Origin: Pseudomonadota bacterium
GTDB taxonomy: Bacteria; Pseudomonadota; Gammaproteobacteria; Xanthomonadales; Xanthomonadaceae
Reading direction: 5' to 3'
NCBI GenBank assembly: GCA_963205445.1
Contig: CAUJJG010000116.1
Span: 1-52,724, forward strand
Length of the DNA stretch: 52,724 bases
Part shown: positions 9,488-18,084 of the stretch, piece by piece
Layout of the letters: each line of letters begins with the position of its first letter
Numbering within the stretch: position 1 is the first letter of the stretch
Notes under the pieces: generated by a model
What the model saw: the letters and a program-made list of their open reading frames with translations, nothing else
Database searches by the model: none
Told to the model about the DNA's origin: nothing
Program-made: the position numbers and the translations under genes

Positions 9488-11215
9488 ATGCACACCGACC
9501 CACTTCGCCACCCCGTTTCGCACAATGACTTCCTGGGGCACCCGAAAGGCGTCTTCGTCTGTTTCTTTACCGAAATGTGGGAGCGCTTCTCGTTCTACGG
9601 GATGAAGGCGCTGCTGTTGCTGTACCTGCTGAAACACCATCGGTTCAGTGACGACATGGGCTACGACCTGATCGGCGCGTATGGCGGGCTGGTGTATGCG
9701 GTGCCGGTCATTGGCGGCTTGGTGGCAGACCGCTGGCTGGGCATGCGCAAGGCCGTGGTGCTGGGCGGCGTGCTGCTCTGTCTCGGCCATCTGGGCATGG
9801 CGGTGGAAGGCGTGGACGCACGGGTCGTGGACGGCGTGGTGGTGCGTGACGAAGGCGCACTGCAGGTGTTCTACCTGTCGCTGGCCTTCATCATCATGGG
9901 CGTGGGCTTCCTCAAGCCGAACATCTCCACCATCGTCGGCAAACTCTATGCGGAGGATGACCCGCGCCGCGATTCCGGGTTCACTCTGTTCTACGCCGGC
10001 ATCAATGTCGGCGGCCTGTTCGCCGGCCTGATCTGTGCCTTCCTGGGCGAAACCTATGGTTGGAAATACGGCTTCGGTGCCGCCGGCATCGGCATGCTGG
10101 CAGGCCTGTGCATGTTCCTGTGGGGGCAGCAATACCTGCACGGGCACGCCGAGCCAAAAGACCCGGCAGCATTGCGAGAACGCGTGGGCCCGCTTGCGCG
10201 CGAGGGCTGGATCTACCTTGGCGCCTTTGCCGGCGTGGCCGTGGTCTGGCAGTTGATCCAACGCACCTGGACCGTACACGGGGCGATGCATCTGGTCGCT
10301 TTGGCCTTTGCCGGCTGGTTCGTCTGGTTTTTGTCGCGACACTGCAACAAGGTCGAGCGTGAGCAGATGATCGCCCTGCTGGTGACCATTCTCGGCGTGC
10401 TGGTGTTTTTCACCCTGTACGAACAAACCTACGGCTCTTGGCTGACGTTCACCGACCGCCTGCTGACCAAGGACATGCTGCCGTCGCTGGTCGGTGATCC
10501 CAGTGGCAGCCTCCCGTGGTCCCTCTTCGTGATGCTGGGCAGCGTGCCGTTGATGGTGCTGGCGCTGCGTGCCAGTGATGCCGGCAAGCCGTCACAAGCA
10601 CGTGGATGGGTGGCCTTGCTCATCACGATCATGGCGGTGGCCTGCGTGCGGGACGTGGTGCTGGTACCGCAGACGGCAGGCTCGCTGACCTTTCTCGGCT
10701 CGTTCTTCATCGTGCTGCTCTCGCCCCTGTTCGCTTGGTTGTGGCCATGGCTGGAAGCGCGTGGCCGCAATCCGGGCAAGCCGATGAAGAGCGCCATCGG
10801 CCTGCTGTTTGCCGCCCTGTCGTTCCTGCCGTTGATCGCCGCAGCCAAGATTGCCGGCGGTGGCACGCTGGCCAGCGTGTGGTGGTTGGTGCTGGCCTAT
10901 TGCATTCTCGAAATCGGCGAGATGTGCCTCTCACCGATTGGCTTGTCGGCGGTTACGCAATTGTCGGTGGCACGCGTGGTGGGCTTGATGATGGGCGGCT
11001 TCTGGCTGGCCACCGCGTATTCCGAAGTGCTGGCCGCGCAATTCGGCAAGCTGGCCTCGCTGGAGGTCCCCGAAGGCGGCCAATTCGACATGGCTGTGGC
11101 CGCGGCCAAATACGGCGACCTGTTCCAGCTGTTGCTGTGGGTTGGGTTGGGCACCGCTTTGGTGTTCCTGCTGCTGGCCCCCTTGTTGCGACGGATGATG
11201 CATGGCGTGCGGTAA
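9488..11215 (+). CDS. POT/PTR family proton-dependent di/tripeptide transporter
   Basis: 575 residues, MFS-type fold. The N-terminal FTEMWERFSFYGMKALLLLYL carries the ExxER motif that couples proton movement in POT transporters. YAVPVIGGLVADRWLGMRKAVVLGG and GFLKPNIS are also family signatures (PTR2 motif). About 14 helices are visible, and EIGEMCLSPIGLSAVTQLSVAR lies in the C-terminal bundle. It imports di- and tripeptides across the inner membrane. The ATG at 9488 begins the conserved N terminus; the open frame continues upstream only as an antisense of the OPT gene. It diverges from the OPT transporter and precedes a secreted M13 peptidase by 66 bases, so it fits a peptide-scavenging locus. 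Confidence 0.93.
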   Translation: MHTDPLRHPVSHNDFLGHPKGVFVCFFTEMWERFSFYGMKALLLLYLLKHHRFSDDMGYDLIGAYGGLVYAVPVIGGLVADRWLGMRKAVVLGGVLLCLGHLGMAVEGVDARVVDGVVVRDEGALQVFYLSLAFIIMGVGFLKPNISTIVGKLYAEDDPRRDSGFTLFYAGINVGGLFAGLICAFLGETYGWKYGFGAAGIGMLAGLCMFLWGQQYLHGHAEPKDPAALRERVGPLAREGWIYLGAFAGVAVVWQLIQRTWTVHGAMHLVALAFAGWFVWFLSRHCNKVEREQMIALLVTILGVLVFFTLYEQTYGSWLTFTDRLLTKDMLPSLVGDPSGSLPWSLFVMLGSVPLMVLALRASDAGKPSQARGWVALLITIMAVACVRDVVLVPQTAGSLTFLGSFFIVLLSPLFAWLWPWLEARGRNPGKPMKSAIGLLFAALSFLPLIAAAKIAGGGTLASVWWLVLAYCILEIGEMCLSPIGLSAVTQLSVARVVGLMMGGFWLATAYSEVLAAQFGKLASLEVPEGGQFDMAVAAAKYGDLFQLLLWVGLGTALVFLLLAPLLRRMMHGVR

Positions 11216-11281
11216 CGCGGTCAGTGTCGATTGCACCAGCGCTGCTACACTCCCGTGCGATTCTGCTGCCGAGCCAACTGC

Positions 11282-13294
11282 ATGACCCAACTGCGCCCGC
11301 TTGCCATTGCCCTGTGCCTCGCCCTAGCCGCTGCTTCGGGCACCCCCGATGCCCACGCCGCAAGAAAGCCGGCACCGAAAAAAGCAACGCCGGCCACACC
11401 CTTGGCATGCAGTGATTTTTACGCCGAGGCCAACAAGGGCTGGCTGGCCAGCAACCCGATGCCGGAAAACGGCGCCATTTCGGCACTGGGGCAACTCACC
11501 GCGCGCGCACAGCAGCAGCAGCGCCAGCTGCTGGAAACCGCGGCCACGAAGCCCGCCAATGACGTGCAGAAGCTGCTGGGCGACTTCTGGGCCAGCGGAT
11601 TGGACGAAGCCGCGGTCGAGCGCGAGGGTGCGGCACCGGTGGCCCCTCTGCTCAAACGCATCGACAGCATTCGCAAGAGTGCCGACATCGCCCCGGCGAT
11701 CGCTGCCTTGCATCAGGTCGGTATCCCGGTGGTCTTCCATTTCGGCGCAGATGTTGATTTGCGTGATCTGAACCGCCACTTGGGCTATTTCAGCCAAGGC
11801 GGCATCGGGCTGCCGGATCCGGCCTATTACACCCGTGCCGATGCCGATACCAAGGCCCTGATTGCTCGCTACGCGGACTACATCCGCAAGATCCTTGCTC
11901 TGTCCGGGGTGGCCGCCAAGGACATCGAAAGCCAGACGGCGCTTGTTCTTGATCTGGAAACCCGGATCGCCGCCACCGCACGCCCCCTGTCCGACCTGCG
12001 CGATCCCCGTGCCAATTTCGCACCAGTCCCCGTCACGGATCTGGGAAAGACCTACCGGAACCTGCAGCTGGATGCCTTCCTGAAGGCACAGGGCGTGCAG
12101 GATGACACCGTCTCACTGGCCAACCCGGCGCAGTTCGCGAAGCTCGATGCCTTGGTGCGATCGCTCAAGCCTGCCCATTGGCAAGCATATCTGCGCTGGC
12201 GCGTCGGTGACGCGATGGCCCCCTACCTCTCCAAGCCTTGGCGCGACGCCTCCTTCGATTTCCGTGGCCGTGTGCTGCATGGTCAAACTGCCCCGTCCCC
12301 ACGCTGGCTGCAGGTGCTCGATGCAATCAACCTGGCTGCCGGGCCAATGCTGGGGCGCGAATACGCTGCGACCTATCTTGCCGACACCACGCGCAGCCAA
12401 GCCGAGACCATTTCGAATCAGGTTCGCAATGCGTTGCAGCAGAGCATCGCCAGCAGCCACCTCCTGGGCGCGCAGGCCAAGGCGGAAGCACAGGCCAAGC
12501 TCGAGAAACTGCGCATCGAAATCGGCACCCCGCGCTATGACATCGACTACACCATCCAGCCGATGGGGCGCGGCAGCTTCGGCAGCAACCTGCTGATTGC
12601 CTCGACCTGGCGCCATACCCAGGAGATGCGCCGTATTGGCAAAGGCAGCGCGCATCGCCGCTGGGACGTCCTGCCGCAGCAGCCCGCACTGGCCTACGAC
12701 CTGGCCCACAATCGCCTGATCGTGACGGCCGCCATGCTGCAAGCGCCGGTGCTGGATACCGCCATGCCGGTCGCGCACCAGTACGGGGCGTTCGGTGCGC
12801 TGGTTGGGCATGAACTCAGCCACGCCATCGACGGGCTTGGCCGGCACGTCGATGCCGCCGGCGAAATCCGCGACTGGTGGAGCAGCAACGAAGCCGCAGC
12901 CTGGGACGCAAAACTGCAGAAGACCATCGCCCTGTATGCCAGCGTTCCTTACCCTGGCTACAAAGGCCACAACGTCGATGGCCGCCTGACTGCCAACGAG
13001 AACATTGCCGACCTGGTCGGACTGGAGCTGGCCTTCAAGGCCTTGACCGCCAGCCTGCCGAAACCTGACGCACGTGCCGACAAGGGGTTCCACACGGGCT
13101 GGGCGCAGCTCTGGGCCCAGCAAGTCACGCCTGAAGAAGCAGCCCTTCGCGCCAGCCAGGATGTCCGCGCCCCCGGCCAGTGGCGCACCAACCTGCCGTT
13201 GATGCAACAGGCAACCTTCTCGACCACCCATGGCTGCAAGGCAGGGATGCCGATGCAGGTCAAACCCGAAAGCCGCCTCACCATCCTCGATTGA
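11282..13294 (+). CDS. Secreted M13 family zinc endopeptidase (PepO/neprilysin-like)
   Basis: 670 residues with a signal peptide (MTQLRPLAIALCLALAAASG...AHA). The mature part starts with the usual CSDFYAEANKGWLASNPMP. The zinc site is complete: HELSH in GALVGHELSHAIDGLG near residue 514, and the third ligand Glu in ENIADLVGLELAF near residue 574. M13 enzymes cleave oligopeptides below about 40 residues. In place of the substrate-anchoring NAYY/NAFY motif the protein has LAYD (in PALAYDLAHN), so the family's Asn is replaced; this may alter specificity. The C terminus keeps a HGCKAGMPM version of the family's conserved Cys motif. It follows the POT transporter gene by 66 bases and probably supplies its substrates. 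Confidence 0.92.
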   Translation: MTQLRPLAIALCLALAAASGTPDAHAARKPAPKKATPATPLACSDFYAEANKGWLASNPMPENGAISALGQLTARAQQQQRQLLETAATKPANDVQKLLGDFWASGLDEAAVEREGAAPVAPLLKRIDSIRKSADIAPAIAALHQVGIPVVFHFGADVDLRDLNRHLGYFSQGGIGLPDPAYYTRADADTKALIARYADYIRKILALSGVAAKDIESQTALVLDLETRIAATARPLSDLRDPRANFAPVPVTDLGKTYRNLQLDAFLKAQGVQDDTVSLANPAQFAKLDALVRSLKPAHWQAYLRWRVGDAMAPYLSKPWRDASFDFRGRVLHGQTAPSPRWLQVLDAINLAAGPMLGREYAATYLADTTRSQAETISNQVRNALQQSIASSHLLGAQAKAEAQAKLEKLRIEIGTPRYDIDYTIQPMGRGSFGSNLLIASTWRHTQEMRRIGKGSAHRRWDVLPQQPALAYDLAHNRLIVTAAMLQAPVLDTAMPVAHQYGAFGALVGHELSHAIDGLGRHVDAAGEIRDWWSSNEAAAWDAKLQKTIALYASVPYPGYKGHNVDGRLTANENIADLVGLELAFKALTASLPKPDARADKGFHTGWAQLWAQQVTPEEAALRASQDVRAPGQWRTNLPLMQQATFSTTHGCKAGMPMQVKPESRLTILD

Positions 13295-13324
13295 TCCCGT
13301 ACCGGTGCCTGACGTGCGCCGGCC

Positions 13325-13353
13325 TTGCCCGGCGACGCGGGAGCCCGTATTAT
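13325..13353 (+). promoter_or_regulatory. Sigma-70 promoter of tRNA-Ser
   Basis: TTGCCC at 13325-13330 and TATTAT at 13348-13353 are separated by exactly 17 bases. The expected start lies about 9 bases before the tRNA. Confidence 0.6.
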
Positions 13354-13368
13354 TTGCGGCCCACTTCC

Positions 13369-13459
<91 letters not shown>

Positions 13460-13468
13460 GATTTGCAC

Positions 13469-13490
13469 AACGCCCCAACCGGGGCGTTTT
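13469..13490 (+). terminator. Intrinsic terminator of tRNA-Ser
   Basis: A perfect 8-bp stem, AACGCCCC / GGGGCGTT, with loop AACC ends in TTTT, 10 bases past the tRNA 3' end. Confidence 0.8.
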
Positions 13491-13695
13491 GTGTATCTGA
13501 CGTTTGTGAGCCTCCCCCGACCAGTCACGCGCATCGACGGCCACGATGCCGCCGCTGGGCGACCTCGTAACCATGACTTCCGTCATGGTTGCCATGTTTT
13601 TTGCTGAACTTCACCGGCATTCATTGCATCCTGTCCGTCCGCTTCCTTGATGCGAGTGCGTTTACCCACATGAGTCCACGACGATTGCCGACCGC
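13491..13695. other. Intergenic stretch with a second hairpin
   Basis: About 205 bases with no credible gene. It contains a perfect 9-bp inverted repeat, AACCATGAC / GTCATGGTT (13569-13590, loop TTCC). Six bases later comes a run of six T (13597-13602). It could be a back-up terminator or an operator for the downstream PP2C gene. I see no repeat of the tRNA-Ser 3' end that would mark an integrated element. Confidence 0.4.
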
Positions 13696-14400
13696 ATGAT
13701 CGAATTCGGACACCTCACCCATGTCGGCCTGCGACGCGAGCTGAATGAGGACACGTATTACGGCGACAGCGATCTGGGACTGTGGCTGGTTGCTGACGGC
13801 ATGGGCGGCCATGACTACGGCGAGCTGGCCAGCGCACTGGCGCGTGAAGCCATCGTGCGCGAGGTTCGCGCCGGCTCCACCCTTGCCGAAGCCATTCGTA
13901 CCGCCGACGAGGACATCATCCGGTGCTCCAAGCGCCGGGGCGACAGCCTGCCGATGGGCACCACCGTGGTCGCCGCGCGCATCAACGGCAATCGGTTCGA
14001 GGTGGCGTGGGTGGGCGATAGCCGCGTCTATCTGTGGCGCGAAGACAGCCTGACCCAGATTTCCCACGACCACAGTTATGTGCAGGAACTGATCGCACAA
14101 GGCGCCATCAGCCCCGCACAGGCCCGCAGCCACCCACACCGCAATGTGGTCACCCAGGCACTGGGCGTGACCGCACCGGACCAGCTGAATGTGGAAACCC
14201 TGACGGGCGAGCTGCGCCCAGGCATGCAGCTGCTGCTGTGCAGCGATGGTCTCACCGAAGAAGTGGACGATCGCCAGATCGCGCAAGTGTTGTCACATCA
14301 CGAATGCAGCGCCCAGGAATGCGTGGATGGACTGGTCGCGGCGGCACTGGACGGCGGCGGGTCCGACAACGTGACGGTGGTGCTGGTGCGCCGGCACTGA
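13696..14400 (+). CDS. PP2C-family serine/threonine protein phosphatase (Stp1/PrpC-like)
   Basis: 234 residues, the length of a minimal bacterial PPM phosphatase. Metal-binding motifs appear in order: NEDTYYGDSDLGLWLVADGMGGH (motifs 1-2), MGTTVVAARI, VAWVGDSRVYLW, LLLCSDGLTEEVDD, and GGGSDNVTVVLV at the end. It removes phosphate from Ser/Thr residues using two metal ions, in the cytoplasm. In related bacteria such phosphatases pair with a Hanks-type kinase or act in type VI secretion, but no kinase or FHA gene is next to it here, so the target is unknown. It is convergent with dnaQ, 16 bases apart. Confidence 0.92.
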   Translation: MIEFGHLTHVGLRRELNEDTYYGDSDLGLWLVADGMGGHDYGELASALAREAIVREVRAGSTLAEAIRTADEDIIRCSKRRGDSLPMGTTVVAARINGNRFEVAWVGDSRVYLWREDSLTQISHDHSYVQELIAQGAISPAQARSHPHRNVVTQALGVTAPDQLNVETLTGELRPGMQLLLCSDGLTEEVDDRQIAQVLSHHECSAQECVDGLVAAALDGGGSDNVTVVLVRRH

Positions 14401-14416
14401 GCCGGCTCACCCTGGC

Positions 14417-15160
14417 TCAGGCCGCCGCGGCGTCCCCCTCCAGCTCCAGCCACAGGCAGCGACCCGCTTTTTTTTGCAGGCCCGCCAAACGCGCGGCGTG
14501 GGCTTCGGCTTCCTCTTCTGTCACTCGAACCCGCGGCCGCGCCGGGGCATCCACCAGCGTGACATCGACCGCAAAGGCTGCGGCTTCCTTTCTTGTTTCG
14601 GCGACGTCGCCCTCGAAGCCGATCTCGCCCTGCCCCGAGGTCAGCGCCAGGTACACGTCAGTCAGGATCTGGGCGTCGAGCAGAGCGCCGTGCAGCGTGC
14701 GGTGGGCATTGTTGACATCCAGCCGCTTGCACAGCGCGTCCAGCGAATTGCGCTGCCCCGGATAGCGCTTGCGCGCCAGCAGCAGGGTATCTTCGACCGT
14801 GCAGCGATCGAGGATGCTGCCCAAGCCCTCCAACCGCGCCAGCTCGGCATCGAGGAAACCCAAATCGAACGCGGCGTTGTGGATGATCAGCTCGGCACCG
14901 TCGATGAAGTCGAGGAACTCATCGACGACATCGGCAAAGCGCGGCTTGTCAGCCAAAAAATCAAGGCTCAAGCCAGTCACTTCCTGCGCACCCGGCTCGA
15001 ACTCGCGATCGGGATTGAGGTAGCGATGGAAAGTTCGGCCGCTCGGGCGGCGCTCCCGCAGTTCGACGCAGCCGATTTCGACCACGCGATTGCCCTTGCG
15101 CCACTCCAGGCCTGTAGTTTCGGTATCGAGGACGATTTGCCTGTTCGTGGACGCTGCCAT
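14417..15160 (-). CDS. dnaQ: DNA polymerase III epsilon subunit (3'-5' proofreading exonuclease)
   Basis: 247 residues. DEDDh exonuclease motifs are clear: ExoI IVLDTETTGLEWRKGNRVVEIG at the N terminus (Asp/Glu pair), ExoII IHNAAFDLGFLDAEL, and ExoIII AHRTLHGALLDAQIL (His and Asp). The C-terminal ~50 residues contain the alpha-subunit-binding region and end in an acidic/Ala tail. Epsilon edits misincorporated bases as part of the Pol III core. The ATG at 15160 overlaps the rnhA stop by one base (TGATG), so the pair is translationally coupled. The rnhA-dnaQ neighbourhood is also seen in E. coli, where the two genes are divergent; here they are on the same strand. Confidence 0.95.
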   Translation of the reverse strand: MAASTNRQIVLDTETTGLEWRKGNRVVEIGCVELRERRPSGRTFHRYLNPDREFEPGAQEVTGLSLDFLADKPRFADVVDEFLDFIDGAELIIHNAAFDLGFLDAELARLEGLGSILDRCTVEDTLLLARKRYPGQRNSLDALCKRLDVNNAHRTLHGALLDAQILTDVYLALTSGQGEIGFEGDVAETRKEAAAFAVDVTLVDAPARPRVRVTEEEAEAHAARLAGLQKKAGRCLWLELEGDAAAA

Positions 15161-15618
15161 CAGCCGGTGTACTCCTTGTGCTTGAGCGCCTGTGCGCGGG
15201 CAAGTTGATCCACACGTTCGTTGTCGGGGTCGCCGGAGTGGCCCTTGACCCAGCGCCAGTCCACCGCATGCCGGGATGCCGCAAGATGCAAGCGCTCCCA
15301 CAGATCACGGTTCTTGACCGGGTCTCCCCCCGAAGTCTTCCAGCCGCGCCGGACCCAGTTGTCCAGCCACTGCAGAATACCTTGCCGCACATACTGCGAA
15401 TCGGTGGTCAACACCACGCTGCAGGGCTCCTTCAGCGCCTCCAGCGCCATGATGGCCGCCATCAACTCCATGCGATTGTTGGTGGTGTCCGGCTCGCCCC
15501 CCGAAAGATCCCGCTCGATGCCGCGCCAGCGCAGCAGCACGCCCCAGCCACCGGGGCCCGGATTGCCCAGACACGCGCCATCGGTATGGACCTCGACGTG
15601 TTTGCGTACCGAAGTCAC
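15160..15618 (-). CDS. rnhA: Ribonuclease HI
   Basis: 152 residues, the normal length for RNase HI. The four carboxylates are present: Asp in [17 protein letters not shown], Glu in [10 protein letters not shown], Asp in [12 protein letters not shown], and the final Asp in NERVDQLA. The loop His is in [10 protein letters not shown]. It degrades RNA in RNA:DNA hybrids (R-loops, primers). I chose the GTG at 15618 because the upstream methyltransferase stop overlaps it by four bases (GTGA), a common coupling arrangement, and it gives the family length. The open frame extends further upstream only as an out-of-frame read of the methyltransferase. It is the middle gene of a tightly overlapped three-gene operon ending in dnaQ. 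Confidence 0.94.
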   Translation of the reverse strand: MTSVRKHVEVHTDGACLGNPGPGGWGVLLRWRGIERDLSGGEPDTTNNRMELMAAIMALEALKEPCSVVLTTDSQYVRQGILQWLDNWVRRGWKTSGGDPVKNRDLWERLHLAASRHAVDWRWVKGHSGDPDNERVDQLARAQALKHKEYTG

Positions 15619-16280
15619 GCCGGCGTCCCGCTGGCCAACGTCAACGCCCGCGGACGACGCACGGGGGTCAACGGCATGCGGCGCTTCCCTGCACGCAACA
15701 GGAAGGCGGCGCGCAGGCCCGCCCCATCTTGCTGGGCCGGGTCCGGCAGGCTGCCCCAACTCGGCCCCAGGCCACGGGTCACCCCATCCACATGCAGGCC
15801 TGCCGCGCGCAGGCGGCGGCGCCAAGTGATGGGTTCACGCGGCTGCAGCCCTTGCCCCCGCCACCGGAACCGGAACGGCGACAGGGGATTGAGCCCGAGC
15901 AGCCACATCTCCGCCCCTGGCAGCAACACCCGGGCACATTCTTCCAGCAGCGGCGCATGGTCGCAGCCAAGATCCATCAGATGCTGGATGACCACCACCG
16001 CACAGGACTCGCTGGCCACGGGCAGGGGCAAGGCGCAACGCAGGTCGCCACGGAAGCCCTCCCCCCCCGTCCAGCGCAGCCGGAGCACGGGCCCTGCATC
16101 CAGCATCTGCGCCTGTGCCACCGCCGGCCCCAGCCACAGGTGGGCCTGGCCGGGCCGCTGCCGCAGGGCTGCTTCCACGCAGGCCGCCTCACTCTCAAGC
16201 AGGTTGCGGCCCGCATCGCCCGCAAACCAAGCCTCGGCGGCGACTGGATCGGATTGACGTTGGAACATGGGTGGCGGCAT
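15615..16280 (-). CDS. Class I SAM-dependent methyltransferase-like protein
   Basis: 221 residues starting [12 protein letters not shown] (an internal ATG at 16268 is possible). A methyltransferase-type core is suggested by [72 protein letters not shown]. The post-I acidic residue and '[13 protein letters not shown]' helix resemble type-11/12 methyltransferases. The usual glycine-rich SAM motif is degenerate. Lysobacteraceae and many Gammaproteobacteria carry such a gene next to rnhA and gloB; its substrate is unknown. It overlaps rnhA by 4 bases and diverges from gloB (45 bases between starts). Confidence 0.75.
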   Translation of the reverse strand: MPPPMFQRQSDPVAAEAWFAGDAGRNLLESEAACVEAALRQRPGQAHLWLGPAVAQAQMLDAGPVLRLRWTGGEGFRGDLRCALPLPVASESCAVVVIQHLMDLGCDHAPLLEECARVLLPGAEMWLLGLNPLSPFRFRWRGQGLQPREPITWRRRLRAAGLHVDGVTRGLGPSWGSLPDPAQQDGAGLRAAFLLRAGKRRMPLTPVRRPRALTLASGTPA

Positions 16281-16325
16281 GGTGTGATTCTGCGGGAAAG
16301 CCCGCCTCACGTCACGGCTGGACAG

Positions 16326-17087
16326 ATGCACCTGGAACCGATCCCCGTTTTCGATGACAACTACGTGTGGCTGCTGCGCGATGGTGGCGGCCGTGCGCTG
16401 GTGGTCGATCCCGGCGATGCCGCACCGGTGCTGGCGGCACTGGGCCCAATGCCGCCGCACGCGATTTTGCTCACCCACCACCACGGCGACCACATCGGTG
16501 GCGTGGCCGCACTGCTGGCGCACTGGCCAGGCACCCCGATCTTCGCCCCCCGCGATGCCCGCATCGCCCTGCCGGCCTGCCATGTCGAAGACGGCGATCG
16601 CATCGAGATCGGCCCTTGGCAATTCTCCGTCCTGGCGCTCCCCGGCCATACCACCAGCCATGTCGCTTACCACGGTGAAGGCGTGTTGTTCTGCGGCGAC
16701 ACCCTGTTCTCGCTGGGCTGCGGCCGCATGTTCGAAGGCCAACCGGCGCAGATGCTGGCATCGCTGCAACGGCTGGCTGCGCTGCCCGACAACACGCAGG
16801 TTTGCTGCGGCCACGAGTACACACTCGCCAATGCCGCCTTCGCGCTGGCCGTCGACCCCGACAACCCCGCCTTGCAGGTACGCGCCCGCCAGGCCAAGGC
16901 GCAGCGCGACCGTGGCGAGCCCAGCCTGCCCGCACTGCTGCGCGACGAAATCGCCTGCAATCCGTTTCTGCGCTGCCACGTCCCGGCCCTGCACCGCGCG
17001 GCGCAAGCCCATGCTGACAAGCCACTGCAGGATGCCGCCGAGGTCTTCGGCGTGCTGCGGGCCTGGAAAAACGACTTCCGCGGCTGA
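16326..17087 (+). CDS. gloB: Hydroxyacylglutathione hydrolase (glyoxalase II)
   Basis: 253 residues, metallo-beta-lactamase fold. The two-metal motif THHHGDHIGG lies at residues ~49-58. His in LALPGHTTSHVAY, Asp in FCGDTLFSLGCGRMFEG, and His in VCCGHEYTLANA complete the site. A C-terminal helical domain (KAQRDRGEPSLPALLRDEIACNPFLR) binds glutathione thioesters. It hydrolyses S-lactoylglutathione to lactate and glutathione, finishing methylglyoxal detoxification. The ATG at 16326 begins the standard N terminus (MHLEPIPVFDDNYVW). It is divergent from the methyltransferase-rnhA-dnaQ operon. The gloA partner is not in the window. Confidence 0.96.
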   Translation: MHLEPIPVFDDNYVWLLRDGGGRALVVDPGDAAPVLAALGPMPPHAILLTHHHGDHIGGVAALLAHWPGTPIFAPRDARIALPACHVEDGDRIEIGPWQFSVLALPGHTTSHVAYHGEGVLFCGDTLFSLGCGRMFEGQPAQMLASLQRLAALPDNTQVCCGHEYTLANAAFALAVDPDNPALQVRARQAKAQRDRGEPSLPALLRDEIACNPFLRCHVPALHRAAQAHADKPLQDAAEVFGVLRAWKNDFRG

Positions 17088-17181
17088 TCACACTGGCCGC
17101 CACCGCACGGGCAAGGCAAACTAGAGCATTCGCTCGACGCGCCCCCACGCGCATCACTTGCGCACCACTCAAGGAGACACC

Positions 17182-17970
17182 ATGGGATTCCTGCAAGGCA
17201 AGCGCGCGCTGGTCACCGGCATTGCCAGCCAGCGCTCCATCGCCACCGGCATTGCCGATGCCTTCCATCGCGAAGGCGCCGAACTGGCGTTGACCTACCA
17301 GAACGACAAGCTCAAGTCGCGGGTGGAAGATGCTGCCGCCGAATACGGCAGCAACATCGTCCTGCCGCTGGATGTGGCCGATGACGCCCAGATCGACGCT
17401 TGCTTCGCTGAACTGGGCAAGCACTGGAGCGACGGCTTCGACATCCTCGTCCATTGCATCGCCTTCGCCCCGCGCGAGGCGATCGAGGGCGATTTCCTCG
17501 ACGGCATCAACCGCGAGCGCTACCACATCGCCCACGACATCAGCGCCTACTCGCTGGCGGCGCTGGGCAAGGCCGCGCGGCCGCTGATGAAGGGCCGCAA
17601 CGGCAGCATTCTGACCCTGTCCTACCTCGGTGCAGAACGCGCGCTGGCCAACTACAACACGATGGGCGTGGCCAAGGCCTCGCTGGAAGCCACCGTACGC
17701 TACATGGCAATGGCGCTGGGCCCGGAAGGCACCCGCGTCAACGCGATCTCGGCCGGTCCGATCCGTACCCTCGCCGCCTCCGGCGTCGCCAATTTCCGCA
17801 AGATGCTCAGCCAGTTCGAAGCCGCTGCGCCGCTGCGTCGCGTGGTCACGATCGAGGATGTCGGCAATACCGCTGCGTTCCTGTGCTCGGACTTGGCCAA
17901 TGGCATCACCGGCGAAGTGACCTATGTCGATGCCGGCTACAACATCATGGGCATGAGCGGAATCGACTGA
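17182..17970 (+). CDS. fabI: Enoyl-[acyl-carrier-protein] reductase, NADH (FabI)
   Basis: 262 residues, SDR fold. The FabI-specific cofactor motif [16 protein letters not shown] replaces the classical TGxxxGxG. The active-site block [23 protein letters not shown] supplies Tyr (about 157) and Lys (about 164). It reduces the enoyl-ACP double bond in the last step of each fatty-acid elongation cycle and is the target of triclosan and diazaborines in other bacteria. The ATG at 17182 has AAGGAG (17171-17176) six bases upstream. The gene stands alone, with a strong hairpin downstream at 18010-18038. Confidence 0.97.
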   Translation: MGFLQGKRALVTGIASQRSIATGIADAFHREGAELALTYQNDKLKSRVEDAAAEYGSNIVLPLDVADDAQIDACFAELGKHWSDGFDILVHCIAFAPREAIEGDFLDGINRERYHIAHDISAYSLAALGKAARPLMKGRNGSILTLSYLGAERALANYNTMGVAKASLEATVRYMAMALGPEGTRVNAISAGPIRTLAASGVANFRKMLSQFEAAAPLRRVVTIEDVGNTAAFLCSDLANGITGEVTYVDAGYNIMGMSGID

Positions 17971-18009
17971 TTTCCGCCGCGACTGCCGCACAAACCTGCC
18001 GTACAAACG

Positions 18010-18038
18010 ACGACGCCCGGCCAATGCCGGGCGTCGTT
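18010..18038 (+). terminator. Hairpin after fabI (probably works both ways)
   Basis: A perfect 12-bp stem, ACGACGCCCGGC / GCCGGGCGTCGT, with loop CAAT lies between the convergent fabI and ppiD genes. Only a short T-run follows. Confidence 0.65.
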
Positions 18039-18084
18039 GCATTGGTCGGGTGACGCCACCGGGGTGGCGCCACCGTGCCGACGA

